Shown one piece after another: positions 6,041 through 12,808 of a stretch of 24,359 nt of DNA. Location of the stretch: the IMG/VR virus record IMGVR_UViG_3300037143_000021, positions 1 to 24,359 of that record. The stretch is one strand, 5' to 3'. Both the position numbers and the translations under genes were made by a program. The first letter of the stretch is position 1. The number at the start of each line of letters is the position of its first letter. This DNA comes from a virus. The notes beneath the pieces are model-generated. The model worked only from the letters and a program-made list of their open reading frames with translations, was not told where the DNA came from and did no database searches.

Positions 6041-6318
6041 CTGAGAACAACGGTACCCGCACGTCGCTTACACCTCCCAAGGAGGGGATCAACGCATCGG
6101 TCGGCCGCGAAATGGGCCGCGACTGGGGCTGGGTACTAGCGCGCACCCGGCGCGTAGAACGTCTGCTGGCCGAGCCCGCCGTGATGGAGCTAGCCGATGA
6201 GCTGGTGCGCCACTGCGAACGGTTCTGCGCCCACGAAGCCATCGATATGAAAGACCTGCAGGTGGACATTCTACCGACCAGATCTAAAAGTTACATCACG
6301 CTGCAGCTGTCGCCCTAA
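6037..6318 (+). CDS. Hypothetical protein, 93 aa
   Basis: 93 residues from ATG 6037 (ATGA overlap). The middle is a long helical stretch with Trp-Gly-Trp and Arg-Thr-Arg-Arg-Val-Glu-Arg-Leu-Leu-Ala-Glu, then Ala-Asp-Glu-Leu-Val-Arg-His-Cys. The end is a beta segment with Ser-Tyr-Ile-Thr-Leu-Gln-Leu. No family is recognised. It ends 33 bases before the protease start, where the chain of overlaps breaks and a strong ribosome-binding site appears. Confidence 0.6.
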   Translation: MTENNGTRTSLTPPKEGINASVGREMGRDWGWVLARTRRVERLLAEPAVMELADELVRHCERFCAHEAIDMKDLQVDILPTRSKSYITLQLSP

Positions 6319-6351
6319 TTGCAGCATGACCCTGTCAAACCGGAGGTAACG

Positions 6352-8421
6352 ATGAAGAATAACCGGCTGATGCGCCTCCGAGAGGCGGGGGCCGCCACAG
6401 CATCGCCCGCGCTGATCCGAGGTACCGGCGACGATGACCCGAACATCGGCGCAGCAGGCGCCGGTGGGAGCACCGGAGCCAGCACCGACATCAACGACGA
6501 CGGTTCCCCTGAGATCAAGACCAAGCCGTGCCCCACATGCGGCGGCGCGGGCGTCGACAACGGCGCGCTATGCGCCACCTGCAACGGTAACGGACAAGAT
6601 CAAAGCGGCGAGACCGTGCAAGACATGGGAGAAGCCGCCAGCGACACCAAGACCTGCCCAGTCTGCGGCGGCGACGGTGTAATCGGTAAAAGCCTACCGT
6701 GCAACGCCTGCGACGGCAAAGGCGTAGTGCCCAAGGACTGGCAGCCGAAAGCAGACTCAGGCAACCCATTCGCCAAAGGCAAGGAAGCTGCAGCTGACTT
6801 AAGGGACCTGGGGCCGCTGTCTCGAGTACCGGCTGCATGGCTTGCAGACGGGTCGCTGCGTGAAGCCAGTGTCGCTAAACTGTCAGAGAAGGACTACTCG
6901 ACAGACACCCGCATCCAAGCGGCCAAGGACGGCAATGCCATCCCGATCAAGAACGCCAAAGGTGAAATCACCGGCGGAGCGTTCCCGATCCTGGACGGTG
7001 GCGATGTCGACGATGCAAAAAGCTCGTTCGGTCACAACCCGAGCGCGGTAGTTAAGGCGCACATCGTCAAGCAGGCCAGGAAGTTCGGTAGCGATGACCA
7101 GGTCAAGGCGGCGCAGGCGCTCGATAGTACCAAGGAATCCGCTGCGCTCGAGAGTCGCATCGCAGTGCTCGAAACCCGACTGAGCAAGGATGCAGACCTG
7201 CGCGAATCGAAGCCCGACTTCATGGGTTCGACCTTCGCAGGGATGACCAAGGTCACCAACTCGCAAGGTCAGGAAGGGTACGACGTCGTGCTCATCCGCG
7301 AAGGTAAGGGTAACGACCAGGATGACAACTGGTACACCGCTGCCGCTATCAAAGAGATGTGCGAGTCCGGGCGAGCGGAAGGCATGCAAGCATATGCCAA
7401 CCACCCAGACCTCGAGGAAGAGGAACTGCGTCCCGAGCGTGATGTTCGTCACCTCATCGGCACGCACACCGATGTGAAGTTCGCAGAGGCGGGCGGTAAG
7501 GGGACCGCCAAGTCGATCTTCGTGCCACTGACCACGAACGAGAACCACCCGACCTACGGGTGGGTCACAACTCTGGCCGAGGCAGCAGTTCGCAGTAAGG
7601 GACCGCAGCCACTGGTCGGATGGAGCTTGTACGGGCTGTCCGGTGGCGACACCGGGACCCGGCCGGACGGTACGGAAGGTCGTATCGTAGATTTGATCAT
7701 GCCCACCAGTGGTGACATGGTCACGAACGCAGGAGCGGGCGGCGGTTTTGCCCGCAAACTGATGATGGAGAGCGCACGGCGTCTCCGTCGTGCAAACACC
7801 ACAACACAGGAGGAACCGATGAACATCGGTCAATTCCGCGTGAAGATGACGGAGGCGAACAAGGCTCTCCGGGAGGCAGATACCGATGAGGCGCGTGCGG
7901 ACGCGCTACAGGCCATCGAGACCCTGACGGCTGACGCCGAGAAGATCGACGATACGCCGCAGCCCGCTGCCGGTACCGCAGTGCTAACTGAGGCTGCCAT
8001 CGCGGCGGTCAAGGAAGCGGCGAAGGCCGAAGCTGCTGGTGAGACCGCAGAACTGCAGAAGAAACTGCGCGAGGCCAACACCACGCTCGCCCAGTTCACC
8101 GATGTGATGAGCATCGACGCTGTACTGCGCGAAGCCGAAGTCACGGACGACGACGAGCGTCGGCACTTCATCGCTGTCGCCCGGCAGCGTGGCCTGCGCG
8201 AGGCCGCGGACATCAAGGACATGGTGGAGACCGAGCGTGGTTACCAGGCCAAGCAGGAAGAGAGGATGCTCGCGTCACTGCGCGAGTCGCTCGGGGACAT
8301 CGACTTCCCCGAGGTCGAAGGCGCCGTTACCGCAGGTCGTTCCGCGGCACCGGCGGCAGACGGAGGCGTCGCGCTGCTGCGCGAGGCCGGTATCCCGACC
8401 AAGGAACCGGCCGCTGCGTAG
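6352..8421 (+). CDS. Capsid maturation protease fused to scaffold, with DnaJ-type zinc domain
   Basis: 689 residues from ATG 6352, with GGAGG at 6342-6346. Domains in order: a Gly/Ala-rich start; four Cys-x2-Cys-x-Gly-x-Gly repeats (60-67, 74-81, 102-109, 117-124) as in the DnaJ zinc domain; residues about 150-250 resembling the Ala-x-Pro-Ile, Gly-x-Phe-Pro-Ile, His-Ile-x-Lys-x-Ala-Arg-Lys domain found in phage XkdF-like proteins; a protease domain at about 288-465; and a charged helical scaffold from 490. The protease carries an Asn-His-Pro (His351) and Glu-Arg-Pro-Glu-Arg-type stretch (about 348-370) and a Gly-Trp-Ser-Leu-Tyr-Gly segment (Ser425). His351 and Ser425 are my candidates for catalysis. 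This enzyme class cleaves scaffold and capsid N-termini in the prohead. Leu-Arg-Glu-Ala tetrapeptides recur throughout. The downstream neighbours are the decoration and major capsid genes. Confidence 0.85.
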   Translation: MKNNRLMRLREAGAATASPALIRGTGDDDPNIGAAGAGGSTGASTDINDDGSPEIKTKPCPTCGGAGVDNGALCATCNGNGQDQSGETVQDMGEAASDTKTCPVCGGDGVIGKSLPCNACDGKGVVPKDWQPKADSGNPFAKGKEAAADLRDLGPLSRVPAAWLADGSLREASVAKLSEKDYSTDTRIQAAKDGNAIPIKNAKGEITGGAFPILDGGDVDDAKSSFGHNPSAVVKAHIVKQARKFGSDDQVKAAQALDSTKESAALESRIAVLETRLSKDADLRESKPDFMGSTFAGMTKVTNSQGQEGYDVVLIREGKGNDQDDNWYTAAAIKEMCESGRAEGMQAYANHPDLEEEELRPERDVRHLIGTHTDVKFAEAGGKGTAKSIFVPLTTNENHPTYGWVTTLAEAAVRSKGPQPLVGWSLYGLSGGDTGTRPDGTEGRIVDLIMPTSGDMVTNAGAGGGFARKLMMESARRLRRANTTTQEEPMNIGQFRVKMTEANKALREADTDEARADALQAIETLTADAEKIDDTPQPAAGTAVLTEAAIAAVKEAAKAEAAGETAELQKKLREANTTLAQFTDVMSIDAVLREAEVTDDDERRHFIAVARQRGLREAADIKDMVETERGYQAKQEERMLASLRESLGDIDFPEVEGAVTAGRSAAPAADGGVALLREAGIPTKEPAAA
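7808..7814 (+). promoter_or_regulatory. Internal ribosome-binding site for nested scaffold
   Basis: AGGAGGA inside the protease reading frame, 5 bases before an in-frame ATG at 7819. It is as strong as any start site in the window and lies exactly at the boundary between the protease domain and the scaffold helix region. Confidence 0.7.
7819..8421 (+). CDS. Nested scaffold protein (in-frame internal start)
   Basis: 200 residues translated from an in-frame ATG within the protease gene. The product would be the scaffold alone: almost entirely helical and charged, rich in Ala, Glu, Lys and Arg, with Leu-Arg-Glu-Ala or Leu-Thr-Glu-Ala tetrapeptides at residues 506-509, 545-548, 572-575, 592-595, 615-618 and 676-679 (numbering of the full protein). 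Separate expression of a scaffold from inside a protease gene is known for lambda C/Nu3 and some other phages, and lets many scaffold copies be made per protease. Evidence here is the strong AGGAGG site and its position at the domain boundary. Confidence 0.65.
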   Translation: MNIGQFRVKMTEANKALREADTDEARADALQAIETLTADAEKIDDTPQPAAGTAVLTEAAIAAVKEAAKAEAAGETAELQKKLREANTTLAQFTDVMSIDAVLREAEVTDDDERRHFIAVARQRGLREAADIKDMVETERGYQAKQEERMLASLRESLGDIDFPEVEGAVTAGRSAAPAADGGVALLREAGIPTKEPAAA

Positions 8422-8460
8422 AGCGGCTCATTCCCGAGAAAGAACAGGAGCAGCGCGACC

Positions 8461-9126
8461 ATGAGGTCAAAGCGTAAGAACGCGATCGGCAAGCCCTATA
8501 AGGGCACACTGCCGCTGTACCAGCTAATCGGCCGGTCCGATGAGGACCTCGCCGACCTGTTGGAGCAGGGGTATGACCTGACCATGTCGGGGGCAACCAC
8601 CGCACAGAACCAGGTGGCAGAAAACCCGCTGTATTTCCCGCGGGCGGTGGTCGTCACCACCGATCAGACCATCAACCAGGGTGACTCGGTCTGGTGGGAC
8701 CCGGTCAACTACACGCTCAAGCCGTGCACGACCGCCGCTCAGGTGGCCATCGGCACAACCGGTGGATTCTGCGGCTTTGCTGCAGGTTCCAACGTTCCAG
8801 GCGTGTACCCCAACCCCCCGGCAGGCACCCCATCCGAGAACCTGCCCGGCATCGCCGTGCAGTTCGGCGGCACGGTATTTGCCAACCTGCAGTCCAACGA
8901 TGTTATCGACTACCCGTTCCAGAACGTCACCATGGCCGGAGTCGATGCACAGACGATCACCAAGGGCGGCGCCACTTCAGCCAACCGTGTTGGTGTCGTC
9001 ATCGTCCCACCCCCGACGGTGCCTCGCGGCGCCGCAGGTGCAACCCCCGTACCAGAGTCGGCCGCGGGCGGTACTCGCGTTCGGGTCTGGGTCGAACGCA
9101 AGTACCCGAGCACCACCCTGGTCTAG
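8461..9126 (+). CDS. Probable capsid decoration protein
   Basis: 221 residues from ATG 8461, with AGGAG some 10 bases upstream. The N-terminus is basic and helical (about 1-40). The rest is Gly/Pro/Val/Thr-rich and beta-strand in character, with a Gln-Gly-Asp-Ser-Val-Trp-Trp-Asp motif near residues 73-80 resembling DUF2190-type capsid decoration proteins, a Pro-rich loop about 117-130, and a C-terminal Arg-Val-Arg-Val-Trp-Val-Glu-Arg strand. Its place between scaffold and major capsid genes is where decoration or head-stabilising proteins are usually encoded. Codon use is as G/C-ended as in its neighbours, which fits high expression. A different minor capsid role is possible. Confidence 0.65.
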   Translation: MRSKRKNAIGKPYKGTLPLYQLIGRSDEDLADLLEQGYDLTMSGATTAQNQVAENPLYFPRAVVVTTDQTINQGDSVWWDPVNYTLKPCTTAAQVAIGTTGGFCGFAAGSNVPGVYPNPPAGTPSENLPGIAVQFGGTVFANLQSNDVIDYPFQNVTMAGVDAQTITKGGATSANRVGVVIVPPPTVPRGAAGATPVPESAAGGTRVRVWVERKYPSTTLV

Positions 9127-9154
9127 CAGACCCGGAAGAAAGGAGTACCCAGCC

Positions 9155-10306
9155 ATGCCGGATCTGCGACAGATCCAGAACAAGCGGATCGACAAGATTC
9201 GCGAAGCCACACGCCAGCAGGTGCAGAAGGTAAGTGGCATCGACCCCGAGAGGATCGACTGGAACGATCCCGACCTCTCGGTCAAATCCCTTAGGGAGGC
9301 TTGCTTCAAGGGCCGCCTACGGGAAGCAAGCGCGGAGTCGGCCTTCGGCCAGCTGCTGCGCGCAGGCGTTAACAACTTCATGTTCGACGCCTACCAGACC
9401 GTGCCGACCATCTACCAGGACCTCGTCCGGGTAGCGGCCAGCACGAAGTACGAGGAGCTGTACGCACCGCTGTACAACTCCGAGCTACCGCAGGAAGTGT
9501 TCCCGTCGGAACCGTTCGACGACAGCCGCATCGTCGGTCTGGACGTGCACGTCAGGAACCGTAAGTTCGGCCGCATGCTCGCCTTTGAGCGCGAGCTTGT
9601 CGACGACGATATGACCGGGCAGATCACGCAGCGTGCCGCGAATCTCGGTGAGATGATGCGGTATGTTGAAGAGCTGCAGGTTATGATCGCGATCGACGGT
9701 GCGATCAACCCGCAGACCGGTGGTGCCGGTTACTCCTACTCCGCACTGGGCAACCAGCTGCAGACGCCGGGGCAGCTGTCACAGCCGAACCTCGAGCTGG
9801 CAGACATCCAGCTGCAGAACATGATCGACCCGCTCGGCAACTTCATGCTGGTGACCCCGGACACCGTCCTGGTCTCACCGGCGGACAAGTTCAATCTGTT
9901 GAAGCTGCTTAACAGCACGTTGCAGCCGAGCGTCCCTGGCACCGCGGGCTCCACCACCATTGGCGGTGGCGGTACGGGTGCCAGCTCCGGTCAGACCGGT
10001 TGGACCATGACGATCAACCCGCTCCAGGGCGAGTACAGCGCTAAGGTGTCTCGCTTCATGCGCGGCGCCAACAGCTCGCAGGGCGGCCCCGGGCTCACCG
10101 GTCCGGGTCAGGACGGCTCGCACGGTGCGTGCTACCTGTTGCAGACGCAGAAGTCGATCGTGTTCCAGGATCGAGACGGGCTCGAGGTGCTCCAGGAGGC
10201 TCCGAACTCCGGGACAGCTTTTGCATACGATCAGTACCGCTACCGCGTCCGTAGACGATTCGCGTGCCGGGTCATTGACCCTCGTTTTCTGTGTCAAATT
10301 AACTGA
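9155..10306 (+). CDS. Major capsid protein
   Basis: 383 residues from ATG 9155, with AAGGAG 9 bases upstream; the same frame is open upstream to 8681 but that part only shadows the decoration gene. The N-terminal ~58 residues are charged and helical and contain Ile-Arg-Glu-Ala (15-18) and Leu-Arg-Glu-Ala (46-49 and 55-58), as expected for a cleavable delta-type domain. The body has the features of actinophage HK97-fold capsid proteins: Phe-Gly-Gln-Leu-Leu-Arg-Ala-Gly (64-71), Tyr-Ala-Pro-Leu-Tyr-Asn-Ser-Glu-Leu-Pro, Arg-Lys-Phe-Gly-Arg-Met-Leu-Ala-Phe-Glu-Arg-Glu-Leu-Val-Asp-Asp-Asp and a C-terminal Val-Ile-Asp-Pro-Arg-Phe strand. A Gly-rich loop at about 265-280 may be an insertion. It follows the protease-scaffold and decoration genes and has strongly G/C-ended codons. 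Confidence 0.88.
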   Translation: MPDLRQIQNKRIDKIREATRQQVQKVSGIDPERIDWNDPDLSVKSLREACFKGRLREASAESAFGQLLRAGVNNFMFDAYQTVPTIYQDLVRVAASTKYEELYAPLYNSELPQEVFPSEPFDDSRIVGLDVHVRNRKFGRMLAFERELVDDDMTGQITQRAANLGEMMRYVEELQVMIAIDGAINPQTGGAGYSYSALGNQLQTPGQLSQPNLELADIQLQNMIDPLGNFMLVTPDTVLVSPADKFNLLKLLNSTLQPSVPGTAGSTTIGGGGTGASSGQTGWTMTINPLQGEYSAKVSRFMRGANSSQGGPGLTGPGQDGSHGACYLLQTQKSIVFQDRDGLEVLQEAPNSGTAFAYDQYRYRVRRRFACRVIDPRFLCQIN

Positions 10307-10316
10307 GGGTCGGTTA

Positions 10317-10346
10317 TTGACGATCCACGGTTAGCCTGCCTATGCT
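10317..10346 (+). promoter_or_regulatory. Promoter upstream of the 457-aa gene
   Basis: A -35 TTGACG (10317-10322) and a -10 TATGCT (10341-10346) are 18 bases apart, in the gap after the major capsid gene. The expected start, near 10353, falls inside the left arm of the inverted repeat at 10345-10372, so messages from this promoter would lack the complete hairpin. Confidence 0.5.
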
Positions 10347-10372
10347 CCCTCAGGTGTAAAAACCTGAGGGAG
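10345..10372 (+). terminator. 11-bp perfect inverted repeat with 6-base loop (terminator or translation-control hairpin)
   Basis: Bases 10345-10355 and 10362-10372 are exact reverse complements, with loop GTAAAA. No U tract follows, so it is not a classical E. coli-type terminator, though actinobacterial terminators often lack one. The right arm ends in GGGAG (10368-10372), the ribosome-binding site of the ATG at 10378, so in read-through messages from the capsid gene that site would be paired and hidden. Confidence 0.6.
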
Positions 10373-10377
10373 TAAGC

Positions 10378-11751
10378 ATGAAGATACCAACTAGCGAAAG
10401 GAACGGTGAGCTGATGGGGTCATACATAAACGCAGACGGCAGCAGCGTACAGTTCACCGACGATGAACTGCAACGTCAAGCTACAGTACTATACAGCATC
10501 CTCAAAGAGGAAGCGCCATCCGGGTCCAGTAACATGGAGAATGATGTAGTCCGTCAGCTGCTTACCGACCTGTGGCAGAACAAACCTTTGAATAACGCCC
10601 AGCATGGCGCGCTCGCACAGCTGCTGCGCAAGTATGCTCCGCAGATTGCCGCAGCGCAGAAAAGCGAAGACTATGATGGGCAGGATTATTTGCACACCCC
10701 GCCTGAGGGGCAGGGGCGAGTGACCCCGGCACCGGTAGCTCTTAAAGAGGCCGAGGGTAAACAGCCGAGTTTGGCGCCGCAAGACGTGGTCCGTAGCCCG
10801 CCGCATCTGCTTGACACGGTGTTGCATGATCTTGCGCATGCTGCGCAACATGGTAAACAGCTAGCTGACGCGGAAGTGCAGAACGATCCGCAGTCGCTAC
10901 AGTTCAACCAAGAGCATATGATCAAGCATTTACAGGGCGCTCAGTCGCACGCGCAGAAGCTTGACGCGCATCTGTCCAAGTTCAAGTCAGATCCGAAGGT
11001 GTGGGCTGTGGAGCGCGATGCGCTTAACGGTCAGCGCGCGACCCCGGCTATCGACGCGCCGACGTCCGACAGTAAGCCGATTAAAGAGGCGGCTGTTGAC
11101 GCGAGGCCGCCGCATCTGCGTCAGTCAATGGACCCTACGGTTCAGTGTCACACCTGTTCGATGTTCGATAGTGTGAACTCGCGGTGTACCGCTTACAAGC
11201 TTGCGACCGGTGAGAACTATCCGGTTGATGATGAGATGGTGTGTGATGTGTATCAACATCGCATGAAGGAAGCAGACACCCCTAGGGAAGACAGCGGGAA
11301 GTTCCGTAAAGACAGCCGCGTATTCGACCCGCTCTTGCTTCACGCTGATCCGCTCCACGCCGCAGAAGCGGCTAGGCAACTGGGTGAGACAGGACGGGTG
11401 CGGGTTCTGGGTCACGATCCGGCAGCTAAAGATGCGGCTGATATTGTTGCAGCTAAGGTTGCGGGTAATCCGGAGCAGTCACAACTAACAATCCAAGGCA
11501 ATCCCTACACTCAGCTCAAGGTAGTAGAGTCCGCATTTATGGGAATGATTCCGTCGGAGCGGCGGCGTATGCGCGAGGATCAAGCACGCGACCCTAACGA
11601 GGAGTTTGCAGGCGGCTCCGGCGATAAGCCTAATGTGAGCGCAGGGTCAGCTCCTGGAGGCGGGTTCACCAAAGATGAGCTGATCAAGAACTACGTGACT
11701 ATGCACGGTCAGCAGCCATCAGCGGCGCAGATAGCGAAGCTGTCTAAATGA
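10378..11751 (+). CDS. 457-aa Cys4 head-region protein
   Basis: 457 residues from ATG 10378 (GGGAG 5 bases upstream); an in-frame ATG at 10414 with AAGGA upstream is an alternative. The sequence is polar and helical with long linkers. Residues 257-289 hold a Cys-x2-Cys-x9-Cys-x18-Cys cluster with Tyr-Pro-Val-Asp-Asp-Glu-Met-Val-Cys, resembling small metal or iron-sulfur binding modules in other phage proteins; the metal is unproven. Leu-Lys-Glu-Ala (122-125), Ile-Lys-Glu-Ala (235-238) and Met-Lys-Glu-Ala (296-299) are variants of the tetrapeptide seen in scaffold and capsid, so this protein may be processed inside the prohead. The region around 320-390 (Arg-Val-Arg-Val-Leu-Gly-His-Asp) may be a small alpha/beta domain. 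It lies directly after the major capsid gene, and its stop overlaps the next start as ATGA. Function unknown. Confidence 0.65.
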   Translation: MKIPTSERNGELMGSYINADGSSVQFTDDELQRQATVLYSILKEEAPSGSSNMENDVVRQLLTDLWQNKPLNNAQHGALAQLLRKYAPQIAAAQKSEDYDGQDYLHTPPEGQGRVTPAPVALKEAEGKQPSLAPQDVVRSPPHLLDTVLHDLAHAAQHGKQLADAEVQNDPQSLQFNQEHMIKHLQGAQSHAQKLDAHLSKFKSDPKVWAVERDALNGQRATPAIDAPTSDSKPIKEAAVDARPPHLRQSMDPTVQCHTCSMFDSVNSRCTAYKLATGENYPVDDEMVCDVYQHRMKEADTPREDSGKFRKDSRVFDPLLLHADPLHAAEAARQLGETGRVRVLGHDPAAKDAADIVAAKVAGNPEQSQLTIQGNPYTQLKVVESAFMGMIPSERRRMREDQARDPNEEFAGGSGDKPNVSAGSAPGGGFTKDELIKNYVTMHGQQPSAAQIAKLSK

Positions 11752-12152
11752 GCATCATTCAAGAGCGTGATATTGAAAAACCGGCGCTGCCCCGCACACC
11801 CGACGTGCTCTCAGAAATTCTGGGGGCACGCACATATGCGCGCCGTCACCGGTTTGGAGTAAGGCTGCAGCGAGGCGCGGCGCAAAGCCCAAAGCTATCG
11901 GTCAGCCGGTTTTACTTCGATACCGACCCGCCGACCGCTGTCGACTTCGTGCCGGAGATTAAGCGCGGTAAAGCGGAAGTACTCGCCAAATACACTTACT
12001 GCGAAGTACATGGGATTCGGTACATATTGTTGGCCAGCGAGTGGGATGAAGAGGGACTAACCGATTTGCTGCAGATTGTATCGCCAGAATCTTTCGATGC
12101 GGCTGGTCCACCTGCAGATCTGTTGATCGCGCCTCGGAAAGGAACCAAGTGA
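11748..12152 (+). CDS. Hypothetical head-tail region protein, 134 aa
   Basis: 134 residues from ATG 11748 (ATGA overlap). A basic central part (Ala-Arg-Arg-His-Arg-Phe-Gly-Val-Arg) is followed by mixed alpha/beta sequence, including a Tyr-Cys-Glu-Val-His-Gly-Ile-Arg-Tyr-Ile-Leu-Leu strand pair and an acidic helix. The C-terminus is basic. No family is recognised. Its place after the capsid gene suggests a head completion or connector role, but nothing in the sequence shows it. The stop overlaps the next GTG. Confidence 0.6.
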   Translation: MSIIQERDIEKPALPRTPDVLSEILGARTYARRHRFGVRLQRGAAQSPKLSVSRFYFDTDPPTAVDFVPEIKRGKAEVLAKYTYCEVHGIRYILLASEWDEEGLTDLLQIVSPESFDAAGPPADLLIAPRKGTK

Positions 12153-12520
12153 CGCTTACTTATCTGCCTGCTGCGCAAGCCAACGCGGCTATGCAAGCAA
12201 TGATCACTCCGACCACGACATACTACGCGTCTTTGCATACGGGATCGCCGTCTAACACGGGCGCTAACGAAACATCGGGTGGGTCGTATGCTCGACAGGC
12301 AATCCAGTTCGGGAACGCTTCATCTGGGGTAGAGACTTCTACCGACGCACAGAGTTACACCAACATGCCTGCTGTTACTATCTCTTACTTTGGGGTGTGG
12401 AGTTTAGTGACTGGCGGTACATATGAGCTAGGTAGCCCGCTTGGGTCTTCATTAACTGTGCCTGCTGGCGCAACTGTAACTATGGCTATAGGCGCTGTAA
12501 CTTTAACTGTGGGAGGCTAA
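12149..12520 (+). CDS. Small beta-rich phage virion protein
   Basis: 123 residues from GTG 12149, with AAAGGA about 6 bases upstream and GTGA overlap with the preceding stop. The sequence shows the Ser-Leu-His-Thr-Gly, Gly-Ala-Asn-Glu and Gly-Gly-Ser-Tyr-Ala-Arg-Gln series (residues about 29-52) typical of a widespread small phage structural family, then strands with Ile-Ser-Tyr-Phe-Gly-Val-Trp and a C-terminal Thr-Val-Pro-Ala-Gly-Ala-Thr-Val motif. Members are usually encoded beside tail-fibre or baseplate-type genes, which fits the adhesin gene two genes downstream. Codons are more T-ended than in the capsid genes. Confidence 0.7.
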   Translation: MTLTYLPAAQANAAMQAMITPTTTYYASLHTGSPSNTGANETSGGSYARQAIQFGNASSGVETSTDAQSYTNMPAVTISYFGVWSLVTGGTYELGSPLGSSLTVPAGATVTMAIGAVTLTVGG

Positions 12521-12521
12521 A

Positions 12522-12803
12522 ATGCTGAAAGAGCTAGTGTCCACTAACCCGGATGGGTCTCCGCATTACCGGTTTGAGCTTACACAAGATGAACATGACT
12601 CTGGGTTGGTGGCGCTTATGACCGGTCCGATAGCGGGTCCATTGACGCTTGATGACGGTACTACTTACGACGTCACCGATACTTTTATACCGGTCAAGCG
12701 TGAGCATGTTGGTCCGCTGCACATTGCTATTGTAGAGTCTCATCACGCAAACGGCCGGTTTCTTGATGTGCCAGTTCCGAAGCTTGAGGATGTTTCTCTT
12801 TAA
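12522..12803 (+). CDS. Hypothetical protein, 93 aa
   Basis: 93 residues from ATG 12522, one base after the preceding stop, with GGGAGG some 6 bases upstream. It reads as a small beta-rich domain: Tyr-Arg-Phe-Glu-Leu-Thr, Gly-Pro-Leu-Thr-Leu-Asp-Asp-Gly-Thr-Thr-Tyr-Asp-Val-Thr, and a His-Ile-Ala-Ile-Val-Glu strand with two adjacent histidines following. It ends six bases before the adhesin start. No family is recognised; accessory or structural roles tied to the fibre are possible. Confidence 0.6.
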   Translation: MLKELVSTNPDGSPHYRFELTQDEHDSGLVALMTGPIAGPLTLDDGTTYDVTDTFIPVKREHVGPLHIAIVESHHANGRFLDVPVPKLEDVSL

Positions 12804-12808
12804 GCGCT

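Noticed and set aside
6883-7833. 316-residue open frame on the minus strand
   Set aside because: Fully antisense to the protease domain. It arises from the strong G/C codon bias of that gene, has no ribosome-binding site, and its product shows no recognisable motifs.
8681-9154. N-terminal extension of the major capsid frame
   Set aside because: This part lies in another frame over the decoration gene and gives a Pro/Arg/Ser-rich sequence; the AAGGAG and ATG at 9155 give a normal capsid N-terminus.
10269-10281. GGGTCATTGACCC followed by CGTTTTCT as a terminator
   Set aside because: It lies inside the last codons of the capsid gene, where it encodes a conserved Val-Ile-Asp-Pro stretch; the stem is only six pairs with a one-base centre.
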